Source: Inia geoffrensis (Eukaryota; Chordata; Mammalia; Artiodactyla; Iniidae). From it: a stretch of DNA of 64,000 nt. Numbering within the stretch: position 1 is the first letter of the stretch; every line of letters begins with the position of its first letter. Below, one piece after another: positions 1 to 12,099 of the stretch. The stretch covers positions 3,477,001 through 3,541,000 of the forward strand of contig CM070899.1 in assembly GCA_036417435.1 (NCBI GenBank), read 5' to 3'. The position numbers were made by a program, and so were the translations under genes. Under the pieces are notes generated by a model. That model saw nothing but the letters and a program-made list of their open reading frames with translations, was not told the DNA's origin and made no database searches.

Positions 1-114
1 TTGGAGCACTCCCTCCAAAACTCACTTGCACAAGAACCCCTGACTCAGGCTCTGCTTCCAGGAACCTGACCCAGTTCAGGGCTCATTAGCTCTCATCAGA
101 TTCTGACAGTGGCT

Positions 115-868
115 TATGATCCCGAAGTGGGTTGTATAGTGACCCCCAAAAGATAAATGTCCACATCCTAATCCCTGAAACCTGTGAGTGTCACCTCATT
201 TGGAAAAAAGGTCTCTGTAGATTAATTAAGGATTTTAAGATGAGGTCATCTGGGATTATCCTAAATCCAATGACAAGTGTCCTTAAGGAGACGCACAGAG
301 GAGAGCCACTCAGACACAGAGGAGAAGCCATTTGCAGTTGGAGGCAGAGACTGGAGTGATGCGGTCACAAGCCAAGGACACCTGGAGCCACCAAAGGCTG
401 GAAGAGGCAGGGGGATCCTCCCCTAGAGCTTTTTTTTTTTAATTTATTATTATTATTATTTTTTGGCTGCGTTTTGTCTTTGTTGCTGCGCACAGGCTTT
501 CTGTAGTTGCGGCGAGTGGGGGCTACTCTTCGTTGCAGTGCACGGGCTTCTCACTGCAGTGGCTTCTCTTGTTGCGGAGCACAGGCTCCGGGCGTGTGGG
601 CTTCAGCAGTTGGGGCACACGGGCTCAGCAGCTGTGGCTTACGGGCTTTGTTGCTCCGTGGCATGTGGGATCTTCCCGGACCAGAGCTCGAACCTGCGTC
701 CCCTGCATTGGCAGGAGGATTCTTAACCACTGCACCACCAGGGAAGTCCCTCCCCTAGAGCTTTAGGAGGGAGTGAGGTCCTGCCAACACCTTGATATTG
801 GACTCCTGGCCTCCATAAATTTCTGTTTATGCCACCCAGTTGTGATCATTTGTGACAGCAACCACAAA
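115..868 (+). mobile_element. MaLR/MLT1-type LTR, split by a SINE
   Basis: Two halves (about 115-432 and 751-868) read as one LTR of the ERVL-MaLR kind: an early block with TGACCCCCAAAAGAT and ACCTCATTTGGAAAAA, a middle with AATCCAATGACAAGTGTCC, and a late block with CACCTTGATATTGGACT and GCCACCCAGTTGTGATC. Order and spacing fit an MLT1-like LTR. A CHR SINE at 433-750 interrupts it. The family is recalled, the subfamily is not assigned. Confidence 0.7.
433..750 (-). mobile_element. CHR-1-type SINE, full length
   Basis: Reverse-oriented tRNA-derived SINE with a T-rich tail at its left and the head, complement of GGGACTTCCCTGGTGG, at its right. It is flanked by a 14-bp target-site duplication, TCCCCTAGAGCTTT, at 419-432 and 751-764. 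It inserted into the surrounding MaLR LTR, so it is younger. Three overlapping ORFs here are SINE artefacts. Confidence 0.93.
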
Positions 869-1984
869 CACCTCCCAAAGGTTAGGGATTCCTTATAGTT
901 CTTGAAGCTGAAGTCCTTCCCCATGGAACCATGAGAGTGCCCGAACTACTGTCCCCACCCCCCTCCCACCCCCCGCAGCACTGGAGCTGCCAGAGTCCTC
1001 ATCCCCAGGCCCTCTGAAAGGGCTGAGCTCATCGGGGGAAATGGCCTATACTTTGCCGAAATCACTGCTAAGGCAGCAGCTTTTCTGTCCCTGAAGCTAT
1101 TTCTGCCTTCTCTCAGCATCCCTCTACTTGGTATCGTCCCCCCATCAGTGGATCTATCCCTTCTGTGTTCCTCTTGCTCTAAGAATAACCTTAAAGACCT
1201 TTTTGTTTTCCTCAGGGTTTCTGGCAAAGTGCAGCACTTCCTGAGTGTTTCTGGGGATTGTGTCATTTCCCAGGATCCATCTCTGATGATGCACTCCTTC
1301 ATTTGTATTTTGTCCTCCTCTCAAAAGATGAGCTCAGCAGGGAGCTGGGGCTGGCGCGCAGATCTCCACTACCGCTTCCCTCTCCTCGCCTTCATCATGA
1401 TTATTCATGATTTATAATCAGGATGTCTTTTTAAGGAAGCTCCCTACTTGATAGTAGGTGACAGAATAAAAGGTTCTTGATTAAATGGTGGCTCTTTTCT
1501 GCTCCCTGAAGGTCAAAAGCTAATGAAATACTTTGATCGAAATGAATTTTGCTATTCTTTGCTATAAAAATAGCAAAAGCCTTCCAGGAGGGGTTGAACA
1601 GTTGTTTGGGTGGGTGCTTTTAGAGGTCAGGAATCATTGATCCGCGGGCTGCTTCTGAGCAAGGAAGTGGAGAAGGGCAGACTCCGCTCGGCCTGTGCAC
1701 GGATGTGATGTAAATGACTCACATGCCAGGCGCCTAGTTCACGGAACTCTCCCTTCTCTGCTTGGACCCTCGTTACAGCTTTCTAATTGTCTCCGTGCGC
1801 CCAGGCTTGAGACCCTTGAATCCCAATCCCACCAAGCCGCCAAGAACACAGATCTCCGAATGGCCTGCTGTTTCCTGCAGGCTGGAGACCACTTCCCTCC
1901 GTTCAGCCCCGGGCCTCTTCCAGGTCTGGGCCTGCCTCTTCCACGGGCCCTCCTCCCCACATGGCTCCCTGCCTCCCAGCTGCT
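869..1984. other. Intergenic sequence without recognised feature
   Basis: I see no gene, RNA or clear repeat. The part from about 1,390 to 1,640 is AT-richer and looks single copy, with AATGAATTTTGCTATTC and TAATGAAATACTTTGAT. It could be conserved non-coding DNA, but nothing in one sequence proves this. Confidence 0.4.
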
Positions 1985-2305
1985 CTGGCCACACGGCTTC
2001 TCCCCTCACGCCTTTGCACACGTGGTCCCCTCCACCTGGCGTGCCCTTCCTCCGCCCTAATCCCTCTCTCCCTTGTGACTCAGCTCAGGTGTCATTAGCC
2101 ATCGGGAAGCCTCCTCTGGCCCTCACTGTGCTCCCATCACACCCTGAGCCTAGTTTTATCACTACACTTACGTCGGGGAGTACAATTACCTCTTCTCATG
2201 TCTGTCTCCCCAACAGTGAGTTCCCAAGATCAGGAAATGAGTCTTGTGGACCCTGGACTCTCCAGACTTAGATCAGTGTGTGTTGAATGAAGGTTGAATG
2301 AAATC
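1985..2305 (+). repeat. L2 3' end
   Basis: The stretch follows the familiar L2 3' order: CTTTGCACACGTGGTCCC, then GACTCAGCTCAGGTGTCATT, GGAAGCCTCC, TGTCTGTCTCCCC, GTGAGTTCCC, and a final GTTGAATGAA. It is diverged, as expected for an old mammalian LINE-2. The ORFs over it are chance frames. Confidence 0.7.
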
Positions 2306-3445
2306 TCTTGTCTCTTGGAAGGAACATCAGGCATTTAGCAATGCCTCTTCTCTATTCATCTACCTTATAAATAAATTATTTTAAAATGTTTGAAATACTT
2401 TCTTATATTTATTCTTATCCAGAAAGAAAAGAAACTAGAAAATTTTATAACAGAAAATCCATTTAGTTTTTTCATTATTTTTATACTCCTGCCAACTGCC
2501 AAAAATTATTTGAGGCAACTTATAATGAAAGGGAAAATATCAAGCCAGTAAACCACAGCCCTCCACCACCACTCTCGCCAGTAACAGACTTCTGCTTACA
2601 TCTTATTGGCTGGGACCAGGTCACATGAGCCCTCTGACTGCTCAGGGGCAGGGAAAGCAAGTACAGCTTTCCAGCCTTCATAGTGAGAGCTGTCAAGGGA
2701 GAGGCGGTTGGAAATAACTGATGAGACAACCAAGAGTGTCTGCCAGTGAATGTAAGTAGCATTTAACAGTCATTAATTTAGGTTCTTATGTGACCCAAGA
2801 GTCCTGCTCATGAGCAAATATGTCTCCATCTCTTCAATTTGGAAGACACTCTGGGCTCTACCTAAGAAAGGAAATGCACTCTTCTTCTGAGGTCTTCCTT
2901 CCTGAGAATGCTGGAAGATGCTTACACGATGTACCAGTCAAACTCTCTGGGTGCAACTAACAGGATCCCAACACTCAGCAGCCTAAATGAAAAAGCCAAA
3001 CCATGGGAGGTGCAGTGGGTGGGGAGCTTGATTCCACGCCTGGATCTTGAAATCTCACCATCCTGGTGACATTCACTCCCCGTGATACCAGACTTAGGCC
3101 TCAACATCCCAGACTCACATCCATCTGTATAACCTTGAATCTGAATGGAAAATAAGCTTCCTCCCAGCAATTCTAGTTAGAAAGTTCTGATTGGTCTGAT
3201 TTCAATTGGATCCTGTCCTGAACCAATCAATGTGTCCAGAGTCACAGGTTAGGATGAGATAGGAGCATGCCCCAAAGGAACAAAGGTACTGACACCAGAG
3301 GAAAGGGATGGAAAAAACACCCAGGGGAACAGAAATAGCGTCCACCACGCTGGTGGGTGACCATCTTCCAGGCTGCTGTGCTGCTGGCCTCTAGTTCTAG
3401 CTCTGCTGCTGAGACAAGATGACAAGTCAAAATCAACTCCCACTT
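2306..3445. other. Intergenic sequence without recognised feature
   Basis: No gene is visible. The first ~200 bases are AT-rich. Short open frames on both strands lack splice context or recognisable protein similarity. Confidence 0.4.
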
Positions 3446-3920
3446 CCTGAGCACTTACTATGTACCAGGCGTTTCCCATGGTTAAGAATCCGCCTGCAGG
3501 GGACAGGGGTTCAAGCCCTTGTCCGGGAAGATCCCACATGCCACTGAGCAACTAAGCCCGTGCGCCACAACTACTGAGCCTGCGCTCTACAGCCGGCGAG
3601 CCACAACTACTGAGCCCATGAGCCACAACTACTGAGCCCACGTGCCAAGAGCTCGTGCTCTGCAACAAGAGAAGCCACTGCAATGAGAAGCCCACGCACT
3701 GCAACGAAGAGTAGCCCCCGCTTGCTGCAACCGGAGAATGCCTGCACGCAGCAACAAAGACCCAACACAGCCAAAAATAAATAAATAAAAATTAAAAAAA
3801 ATTATACAGAATAATCACAGGAAGTAGGTATTATCATTCCCATTTGGCTGATGAGGAGAAACCATCACAAGGCAAGTATGTGACAGAGCCTGAATGTGAA
3901 CCCAGGTTTTTGGTTCCAGG
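3446..3920 (-). repeat. MIR element split by a SINE
   Basis: Left part at 3,446-3,468 reads CTGAGCACTTACTATG and right part at 3,802-3,920 continues with AAGTAGGTATTATCATTCCC and GAACCCAGGTTTTT. Together they are an antisense MIR core and 3' part. The CHR SINE at 3,469-3,801 separates them. Confidence 0.6.
3469..3801 (+). mobile_element. CHR-1-type SINE with damaged head
   Basis: Forward SINE: GGTTAAGAATCCGCCTGC, the ACTACTGAGCC repeated body, GAGTAGCCCCCGCTTGCTGC and an AAATAAATAAATAAAA tail. The first ~15 bases of the head are altered (GCGTTTCCCATGG instead of GGGCTTCCCTGGTGG), so this copy is slightly truncated or mutated. Confidence 0.88.
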
Positions 3921-3983
3921 GCCTGTCAATACAGAGGACGGAAGTTTGTGATTTACAGAAGTCATGTCATTCATGCGTTTAGC

Positions 3984-3988
<5 letters not shown>

Positions 3989-4021
<33 letters not shown>
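3989..4021. repeat. (CA)n microsatellite
   Basis: About 16 uninterrupted CA units. It creates spurious Thr-His open frames on the + strand and Cys-Val frames on the - strand. Confidence 0.97.
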
Positions 4022-4024
<3 letters not shown>

Positions 4025-5698
4025 CCATGGAACCAGCGCAGGAATCGTGCCCATATGCTGTGTGCTGTGTCCATATGCCCTGGTCACCATTGCCTGTGCC
4101 CTCACATGGTTCCAGCGAGCCAGCAGCCTTGTTTTTCATACAACTTGGCCCCTAAAATCAAATTAACCACCCCATGTGGTGCTCAAGGAAGAACCAACAC
4201 CAGTTTCAGGCTGGGGGAAAACCCACTGCACACATCCACACACAGACGCCCTCCTAGGGGGGTTTCCAGGGGGACTGGCCCCCGAGCCACCAACTGTGCA
4301 ACCCAACCAGAGCTTCAGACGCTCCAGTTCAGCTCGCCTGCGTCATCAGAACAGTGCTGCCCGGTGGAGCCTGGAAAACTAAGCACCAAGTTCCGGTTTT
4401 GCTGCAGCCCTTCTAGCCTGTCCAACACCAAGGGTAGATGTGCCACCTTCCTCGGGAACGGGAGTTGGGGATGAGCTGAATGTCCTTGAGGTCACCCAGC
4501 TCCCTTTCCTCTGACTCCGTCCACCTTTCTGGTCCCCAAGTTGGCTTTCAAAGCAGGACGAGAACATGCCACATATTTCAATCCCCTTGACGGTGACAGG
4601 ACAAGTCTAAGGAAGCTGGGCATGTCCTACTGGGGCAGGTCCAAGTTCATCCTGTGCCCCCCTCAGGTCCTGGCAGGTAGCAGGTGCTCGGCACGTGTGT
4701 GTTCGAGGTATCTGTCCTCATTCGGGGGTTCCCTCCCACAGAGCCTCTCTTACCGGCTTTGTTCCCCACCCCCAACCGTATCGGGGTGACTTGCTGGCCG
4801 ATCCCCGGGTCCACTTCCAGGTGTTGATGTTGCGGCTGCTGCCGTCGTGTTGGCTTGGACACTTCTCCTGACACCTGGTGAAACCCTGGCTCCGCCCCCA
4901 CTGGGCTCTGCCTTTACCAAGAGCTGACTGCTCGTCTCTGCTGTGTTTGGTTTGGAAGTCCGGAGGACGGTGTCTGTGCCGCCCGTGGGGTGCTTGTTCA
5001 CTTGGACCCAAAAGAGGCCAAAGTGCCCGCTGGGTGTCGGGCGTGTGTCTGGATCCGCCGCCCAGTCTGTCTGTCTCTGGGAGCACACCCCCATCCCACC
5101 CTCTGGGTCACCAGGCTCCCACGGGAGAGAGCCCGACCTCAAGGGAGCCAGCCACATGTGTTGCTTGTAGCGTTCAGGGTAAGGGGACTAAGGTTTAAAA
5201 TTCCTGCCCTAAATGCTCCCAGGTAGCTCGCCAGCCTTCCACGCCACCCCTAGAGAGGGGTGAGGGCCACAGAATGGCAAATGTTGGCGCTATCATCGCT
5301 GTTCATTCCCTTGTCTGCCCGTTCTTCCTTCGTTGCACCAGCATCACCTCAGGGCCTGCTAGGCTCCAAGCGGTGCCCAAGAGGGTGCCAGGTCCCTGCG
5401 TGAGTGCACCTGACACACAGTACAGGGCTAGAGTGCATGCGAGAAAAGTACCGGGAAGGAGCAGAAAGGCATCCAGTTCCCTGGGCTCTCAGAAGAGGAG
5501 GCTCTGGGGCACCTGCCCACAGGGGGACAGTGCTGGGCTGGGGGTGCTGCAGGGAAGGGAGGGGGTTGGCGCGACGGGTCCGGAGACTAGAGTGCTGCTG
5601 GCCGGAGGTGGGTGGCGGAATGAAGGCAGGGCCTGGCAGACTGTGCCCAGGAGTTTGGACTTGACCCCGAGGTCAAAATAAGCCATGGAGCAGGATTC
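4022..5698. other. Intergenic sequence without recognised feature
   Basis: GC-moderate sequence with many short ORFs in all frames and no splice-site pattern or known protein. I see no gene or clear repeat apart from the flanking elements. Confidence 0.4.
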
Positions 5699-5712
5699 AA
5701 ATCCGTAGCCAG

Positions 5713-6068
5713 GGGCTTCCCTGGGGGTGCAGTGGTTAAGAGTCCGCCTGCCAATGCAGGGGACAGGGGTTCAAACCCTGGTCTGGGAAGCTCCCACATG
5801 CCACGGAGCAACTAAGCCCGTGTGCCACAACTACTGAGCCTGCGCTCTAGAGCTTGCGAGCCACAGCTACTGAGCCCACGTGCCACAACTACTGAGCCCG
5901 TGCGCCTAGAGCCCGTGCTCTGCAACAACAGAAGCCACCGCAGGGAGGAGGCCGCACACCGCAACGAAGCGTAGCCCCCGCTCGCCGCAACTAGAGAAAG
6001 ACCACGCGCAGCAATGAAGACCCAATGCAGCCAAAAATAAATAAATTAAATAAATAAATTTTTTAAAA
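5713..6068 (+). mobile_element. CHR-1-type SINE, full length
   Basis: Forward SINE from GGGCTTCCCTGGGG to an AAATAAATAAATTTTTT tail. Flanking sequences AATCCGTAGCCAG (left) and AATCCGTGGCCAG (right) form a target-site duplication with one difference. Confidence 0.92.
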
Positions 6069-6081
6069 AATCCGTGGCCAG

Positions 6082-6550
6082 TAAAGACATGAAAAGATAC
6101 GATTACTAATCTAGGAAATGCAAATTAAGTTCACAGTGAGAGGCCACTGCACACTCACCAGGTTGGAAAACAATTTTTACTATGTCACAGCAGGTGTTAC
6201 TGATGATGCAGAGCAACGGGGACTCTGCTGGGAGTGTCGATTGATAACATTGTTTTGAAAACAATTTGGCTATATTGGCTGAAATTGAAGAGTTCAGTAC
6301 CCAATGAAACATGGAAATGTTACTGGAATATCCACAGCAGCACTGCTTGTAATAGCAAAAATCTGGAAATAGCCCAAATGTTTACCAACAGAACAGATTC
6401 ACAAACTGTAGTACAGTCGTGCAGTGGAATATTATACAATGGGGAAAATGAATAACTACAGTTATTCGAGTCAATATGAACAAACAGTGTTGAGCAAAAG
6501 TCACAGAATACATGTGATAACCATTTATTTATATTCAAACACATCCATCT
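6082..6550 (+). mobile_element. L1 3' fragment (old)
   Basis: Sequence typical of the end of L1 ORF2 and its 3' flank: ATGCAAATTAAGTTCACAG, TAATAGCAAAAATCTGG and CAGTGGAATATTATACAATG. It is diverged and has no long open frame. Confidence 0.65.
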
Positions 6551-6614
6551 TTTAAGGATGGACACGCACACACACACGCACACATGGTAAACAGAGCACT
6601 TCAACATGATTGGT

Positions 6615-6780
6615 GGGGAATTCCCTGGCGGTCCAGAGGTTAGGACTTGGCGCTCTCACTGCCGAGGGTGTGTGTTCAATCCCTGGTCAGGGAACTAAGA
6701 TCCCACAAGCTGCGTGGCACAGCCAAAAACAATTTTAAAAATAAAGCTCATTGTTTAAAAATAAATAAAGCTCAAAATTA
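6615..6780 (+). mobile_element. Short CHR-type SINE
   Basis: Forward copy: GGGGAATTCCCTGGCGG, TTCAATCCCTGGTCAGGG, GTGGCACAGCC, then an A/T-rich tail. Probable flanking duplication CAACATGAT (6,602-6,610) and AAACATGAT near 6,782. Confidence 0.85.
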
Positions 6781-6854
6781 AAACATGATCAGTGAAGTCG
6801 AATAACATTCAGCAGGGTGGCCCTACATGGCTGCTAATACTATATTCTCTCTAG

Positions 6855-6856
<2 letters not shown>

Positions 6857-6896
<40 letters not shown>
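6857..6896. repeat. (TA)n microsatellite
   Basis: About 19 TA units between CTAGC and CGATAG. Likely length-polymorphic. Confidence 0.97.
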
Positions 6897-8572
6897 GATA
6901 GATCAGCATACTGAGAGAATTCACTGAGTTTAATTCCCCTCACGGCTGCCATCCTCCCTAAAAAAGGAAAAATGTTGGGAGGCTTGCCAACCCTTCTGTT
7001 TTAAAGAGGGAATTTTTAAATAATAATTTTATTTATAGATTTTTTAAAAAAAGAGATTAGACAAGATAGCATTAATGACAGGAACACCAAGGCCTCTGAG
7101 AACACAGGGGCAGGTTGCTAATCCACGGCAGGGTGGTGGGCACAGCGGCGATCATGACCGGCTGGCTTCCTGCCCCTAAGAACACCCTGAGGTTTCTAGA
7201 GCACGAAATTCTTCACCAGCCCCTTCATACACTTGTAAGGTTTAATTCCCTAGTTATTTTAATTTGGATAATGAGATTGAACGTTGACTGAAATGTCGTG
7301 TTGGGTGGATTTACTTATCCTGTATTTTTAAGTGAAATGCCAAGTTGTTGGAAGGGTTTGGAATTTACAGGCGGCATGTTGTCGGAGTGCTGCTCAGAAT
7401 ACTGCATTGTGACGTAGCTTAGAAATTAAAAGGTTCTTATTATATATCCAGTAGCAACTTGAACTGTGAATGCAGCACAGTATTTGTCATAACATATTCA
7501 TTGGGACACAGTTGTTAAGTAACATATTTACACACGCTTGTCTGCCCTAACTTCAGAGAAGGTAGAGGGTGTTTGCAAAGTGTGGAATTTTCCAGTAGCT
7601 CATTCACTGCTTAGTTCTATGTAGTAACACACTTGTGCCCCAGTTGATCTGCCTTGAGTGAAAAAATTTAGAACCATATGAAGACAGATGGAACCGCTCT
7701 AACTGTCCCATCCCCGCCCCCCTTTTCCAGATGAAGAAACTGAGACTTAAAGAGACTTGCCCCAAAGTCAGCAGAGGAGGTAAAAAAGAGGGACAAAGAG
7801 GCAGACACCACCTCTCACTGGGCAGGGAAGAGGCAACAATGATCTGGCTCTTAAAGAAGTGGGCGTTTTCCAGGCAGGACTAGCAGAGAGAGGCAGGGGC
7901 AATGGCACAGGTGTTGAGATGTGAAGTGGCAGGAGTCTGGGCCAGGGAGGGGAACCTTTTATTGCAGGGTTTCGAGGTGAGTGGGGAGCAGGGGGAGAAG
8001 CAACAGGATCACCTCGTTGTGGAGGGCTTGGTAGGGACCCCCTCATGGGGAGTCAGTGCCAAAAACGACGACCCCATTCGTGGGCCGACCAAGCTGCCTA
8101 CCACCTGGGCCACACGGGCAGAGTCCTAACTGACAGCCAGGTGACCCCTGGCTCAGTGCAGCTGGAAAGGAAATGTCAGCGCTTAGGCCAGCCAGGGACA
8201 TCACACCTGCTCGTCCCCCCGCCCTGTTTCAGCTTCGGACCCACCTCACCCCACCTCTGGGCACCTGTCAGGGCAGCTGGGTCTGCTCTCCCACCGGCTG
8301 AACAAGAGGCTGCCCTAGGGTGTGTCTCAGCCTAAAGGCCTCTGCCCTTGCGTTGGCCGAGACGGAGAAGGGAACAGGGAGGGCAGAGCTGCCCCCGCCG
8401 GCCCCGCTTTAGGGCCACCACCCAGGGATCCCAGGAGATGTCAGGGAGGCTGAGAGGCCCAGGGAGGGCTGAGCACACCCCTAACTCCATCTTAAGACTC
8501 AGAAGATTCGATTTGAAGTTGGCATTTTTCTGTGCTCCGGTCTTTCTTCATGTATGTGGGGGTTTAGTGGTG
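6897..8572. other. Intergenic sequence, one unique-looking AT-rich block
   Basis: A MIR piece is likely at about 7,722-7,770 (CAGATGAAGAAACTGAGAC). The block 7,180-7,650 matches no repeat I know and has balanced composition. No coding evidence. Confidence 0.35.
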
Positions 8573-8645
8573 AAATACATATATATACAAATTATATATA
8601 ATTTAATACAATATATATGTGTGTGTATATATATATATATTTTTT
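8573..8645. repeat. AT-rich (TA/TG)n microsatellite
   Basis: Degenerate run of TATATA and TGTGTG units around 8,578-8,641 with runs of T on its right side. Confidence 0.9.
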
Positions 8646-8758
8646 AATTAAAAAAAGTTGCCTCCTGTTTTCTCACAGTTAGTTTCATTCCTACTCAGTG
8701 GAAGGCTGGAAGCTTTGCCACGAACTCTCCAGGGTGAGACATTAATGATGGTGATCTA

Positions 8759-8880
8759 GGGAATTCCCTGGTGGTCCAGTGGTTAGGACTCGGTGCTCTC
8801 ACTGCCGAGGGCCCAGGGTTCAATCCCTGGTCGGGGAACTAAGATCCCGCAAGACGTGCGGCATGGCCAAAAAAAAAAAA
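8759..8880 (+). mobile_element. Short CHR-type SINE
   Basis: Forward copy from GGGAATTCCCTGGTGG to an A12 tail. Flanks AATGATGGTGATCTA and AATGATGGTGCTCTA are an almost perfect 15-bp target-site duplication. Confidence 0.93.
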
Positions 8881-11800
8881 GAAATGATGGTGCTCTAGAC
8901 TGCAACTCACATAATTCTCTTTTTCCTAACTCTCCAGTTCATGAGAAATAAAGAAAAATGAAATTCCTAAACGTCAAATCCATCTCCAGTTGGAGGCCCC
9001 AAACACAACCAATCCCCTGGCCGGTAGATGGCACCAAAGGCTAATCTGCCTATGGACGGAGGGTTCCCTACCCTGTTCCTTCCAACACTCAGTTACCCCT
9101 TCTGCACAAAGATGGTAGATGGCCACCTGCTCTGTGCCCGGTTGTGAGCTGGGTTTGGGGGATAAAGAGATGAGAAAGACAGAGTCTAATTTCAGTTCGT
9201 GCCTGTGTGCTAGAGCTGTGGAAGAGGCACCCAGACAGAAGGAGGGCTGGACGAGGTGACTACTGAGCTGAGCTGAGCTCCTACAAGTGTTGCCTGGAAG
9301 AGAGAAGGGTGTCTGGGAGGAGGAACTGCCCTGAGGTTCCAGGTGTGTCTGGGAAACAGCTGGCAATGGACAGCAGGGCCGGGGACAGTAGATCAGCGCC
9401 AGATCTTAAAGTCTGTGATGTTCTCTGTCCAGCGAATGAACGGAAGGGTGATGGGGCCCTACCATCACCATCATCCCCACCAGGGTGTGTTGGATCCCCT
9501 GCCCTGGGGTCATTCTGCTGCCCGGGAGGCTGGGAGGGGCCTGAGAAGGGAGGATGGAGGCTGAAACAAAACCAGAAACCACCACCACCACCACGTTTTT
9601 ACGTTCTGTCCTTCCTCCCTCTGTATCTGACTCCCTGCCATATTCTTCTTAACTTCCAGCTCACCTGATCAGGGTTGGCGGTGGCGGGCTCTGGGTGACG
9701 GGTCGGTGTGTGCAGCCAGCGTTCTGGGCCTCAGGGCTGAGAGCCCCGAGGTCAGGATGTGGGCTGACGTCACACAGTGAGTGGCTGGAGGAGTGAGGGG
9801 CCCAGGAGCAGGATGCTCTGGCAGCTGGGCCTGGGGTTTGAACACCTAGACGGGACTCGGGCTCAGTGTCTAGGGAGCCCAGTGACATTTCTGCACCGGG
9901 AGGTGGGCAGGTGAAACACCAGTGCAGACCAGATAAACCCAGGGAGAGGCAGCTGAAGGCGGCCAGGTGACGAGGATGTGGGGAAGAGCTCCCGCAGACT
10001 TGGCAGCTGTCAGAATGCGGGGCTGAGGGAGAAGCCAACGATGACTCAGAGGCTGGAAGGTGAGTTCAAGGGAAGGTGGCAGTGCTTCCGGGAAGCAGTC
10101 TGCGTTCCTGCCCAGGACCACGGGTTCCTTTAGGACCCGAGGACGGGCCTGCACTCGTAAGCGTGTTTATGGTCCATCTCCCCACCCCCCACTAGAATGT
10201 AAGCTCCTGAAGGTGCGGCCGGGGCTGGGATTCTCCAGCTCCGTGTGCCTTGCCCGGGGTCGCAGCACACATCTGTCCTCTGCCTGACTCTGGGGGCAGG
10301 CTCGGGAGGCGTGGGACAGGGAGGGAGAGGCCCCCACCCCTCTCCTCGGCCACACCCACACCGCGCACGCGCACGCGCGCCCACAGGCCCCCGCAGGTGC
10401 AGCCCCTGACCCCAGCCTCCTCTCTCACCCCCTCCCAGCTCCACGGCTGCGCTGAGACTGTGGCCTTCAGGAAGTCGTGCTCCTGCCCACACACGTCCAG
10501 TTCCCTCCTGCCTGGCCGGCCCTTCCACCGTGTTCTTGGTCACATCACCAGCATCCCGTTTACTGGACGCCCATCCTCTTGGATGCCTCATAGATGTTTG
10601 CGCCCAGCATGGTGACACCGAGCCAGTCACCTGCCGCCCCATGCTGACTGCAGCCCCCCCACCCCCGCACACAGGACGCCACGGGTCTCCTTCACATCAC
10701 CCGGGCTGTCACCTCGCGCTCCCGGTCTCTCCCACGCCTGCCCCTTCTCCACCCACCACGTCTGCAGGTGCAGGCCCTCCTTGGGACTCACTGGTCCAGA
10801 CCTTCATCTGCACCGTGGTCGGAGTGGACACAGGTCTGACCGGGCCCCGGGGAAGGCCTCTGATACCTGCCATGGTCCTCGGGCCACATTTCGAGTCCCC
10901 TGGCTCAGGACACTGCAGGATGTGCCACCCCCTGCCTCAGGCTGCCCTGTGTCTCCCTCCCCCCATCACACGGAAGGGCTCTTCCCACCGCCACTTGCTT
11001 TTCCGCCTTGCCCTCTCCCTCTTCCCCACGGACTCCTAGTAATCCTTCTAGATTTCGCTTTTGTAAGCACTGTTTCTTCTCCTTCTCCTGGGTGCCCCCC
11101 TAGCCCAGCGGCTAACGCCCGCCCTCCTCAGCTCTCAGGGAAGCCTCCGGTGGGGCCCACACCCTGCCAGAACGCGGCATCTTATAAATCCACGGGTCAA
11201 CGTGGTGCTGGCTGCACGTGTGCCTCCAACACGAGGGCAGCGACCCGATTCCCGCCCAGTGTGTCCCAGGGCCTGGACACGGGCTTTCAGTAGATAGGCT
11301 TAAATGAATGGTGCTCATTAAACAAGACACCATTTCCTCTATCGAAACAGGCAAACAAGTTTTTTCCGGCCACACTCAGTGCTGACAAAGGTGGGACAGC
11401 AGGGGGAGGGAGTGTTCGCCGCCCCCTCTTCTGGTGACAGCATGTCAGGAAGCAACCTGCCCCCTCCCAGGCTTCCAGGAGAGGCTGCCCAACATGCGCT
11501 TTGAAGGATGGGTTAAAATTTGCCAGAAGAAATAAAATTTTGGTGCCAAAGTATCCCCAATTTTATAGTCAATGGGAAAACTGGTTTGCTCTGTGGAAAT
11601 CTACCTTAGAGCTGACTCTAAAACACATATGGCCAGAAACAGAGGGCTGGCCCCCTTCCCTTGCTCGCAGCATTCATCACCGCCTTTGGGGCTCTACTCT
11701 CAGCCCTCCCTTCCCTCTCAAGCTTGAGCCCAAACCCAGCAGATGGTCACTAGCGCAGGACAGCATCCTGGTGCTTCTGTGGCTGCCAGTACAGTCACCC

Positions 11801-12099
11801 TGTCTCCCTGCTCTCCGTCAAGGGAACAACAGTGCCCCCATCCTCTGAGCACTCACTGCGTGCCAGGCACTAAGGTTTCCTGTGGATTAGCTCGGGGCAT
11901 CCTCCCACATCCCTGTTGTAGAGATGAGATGACCTAAGCACAGAGAGGTTGCGTAGCTTGCTCAAAGTCAGACAGCCAACTGCAGACTGTTTTATAACAG
12001 ACATCCTGCTCCAACTGTACCTCTTTCCAAAGTATGGATTTTCCAGTATAGTTATAATTTGACTGTAAACACTTCTCCAAGATCATTGCTACACATCAA
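8881..12099. other. Intergenic sequence with weak L2 remnants
   Basis: Fragments resembling L2 3' ends occur near 10,195-10,270 (TGTAAGCTCCTGAAGG) and 11,160-11,315 (ending in TTAAATGAATGG). A CG/CA alternating tract sits at 10,360-10,382. The many long open frames at 9,300-11,300 lie in GC-rich DNA on both strands and show no protein I recognise. Confidence 0.35.

Noticed and set aside
463..766. Three overlapping + strand ORFs
   Set aside because: They are translations of a reverse-oriented SINE. The same Cys/Ala/Ser-rich peptides recur at every such SINE in the window.
5707..5800. tRNA-like box A and box B sequences, also in other SINEs
   Set aside because: They are the tRNA-derived heads of SINEs. 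They cannot fold as complete tRNAs and have target-site duplications and A-rich tails.
9300..11300. Several ORFs above 120 residues on both strands
   Set aside because: No homology I recognise, no consistent splice sites, overlapping in most frames. Some overlap L2 remnants.
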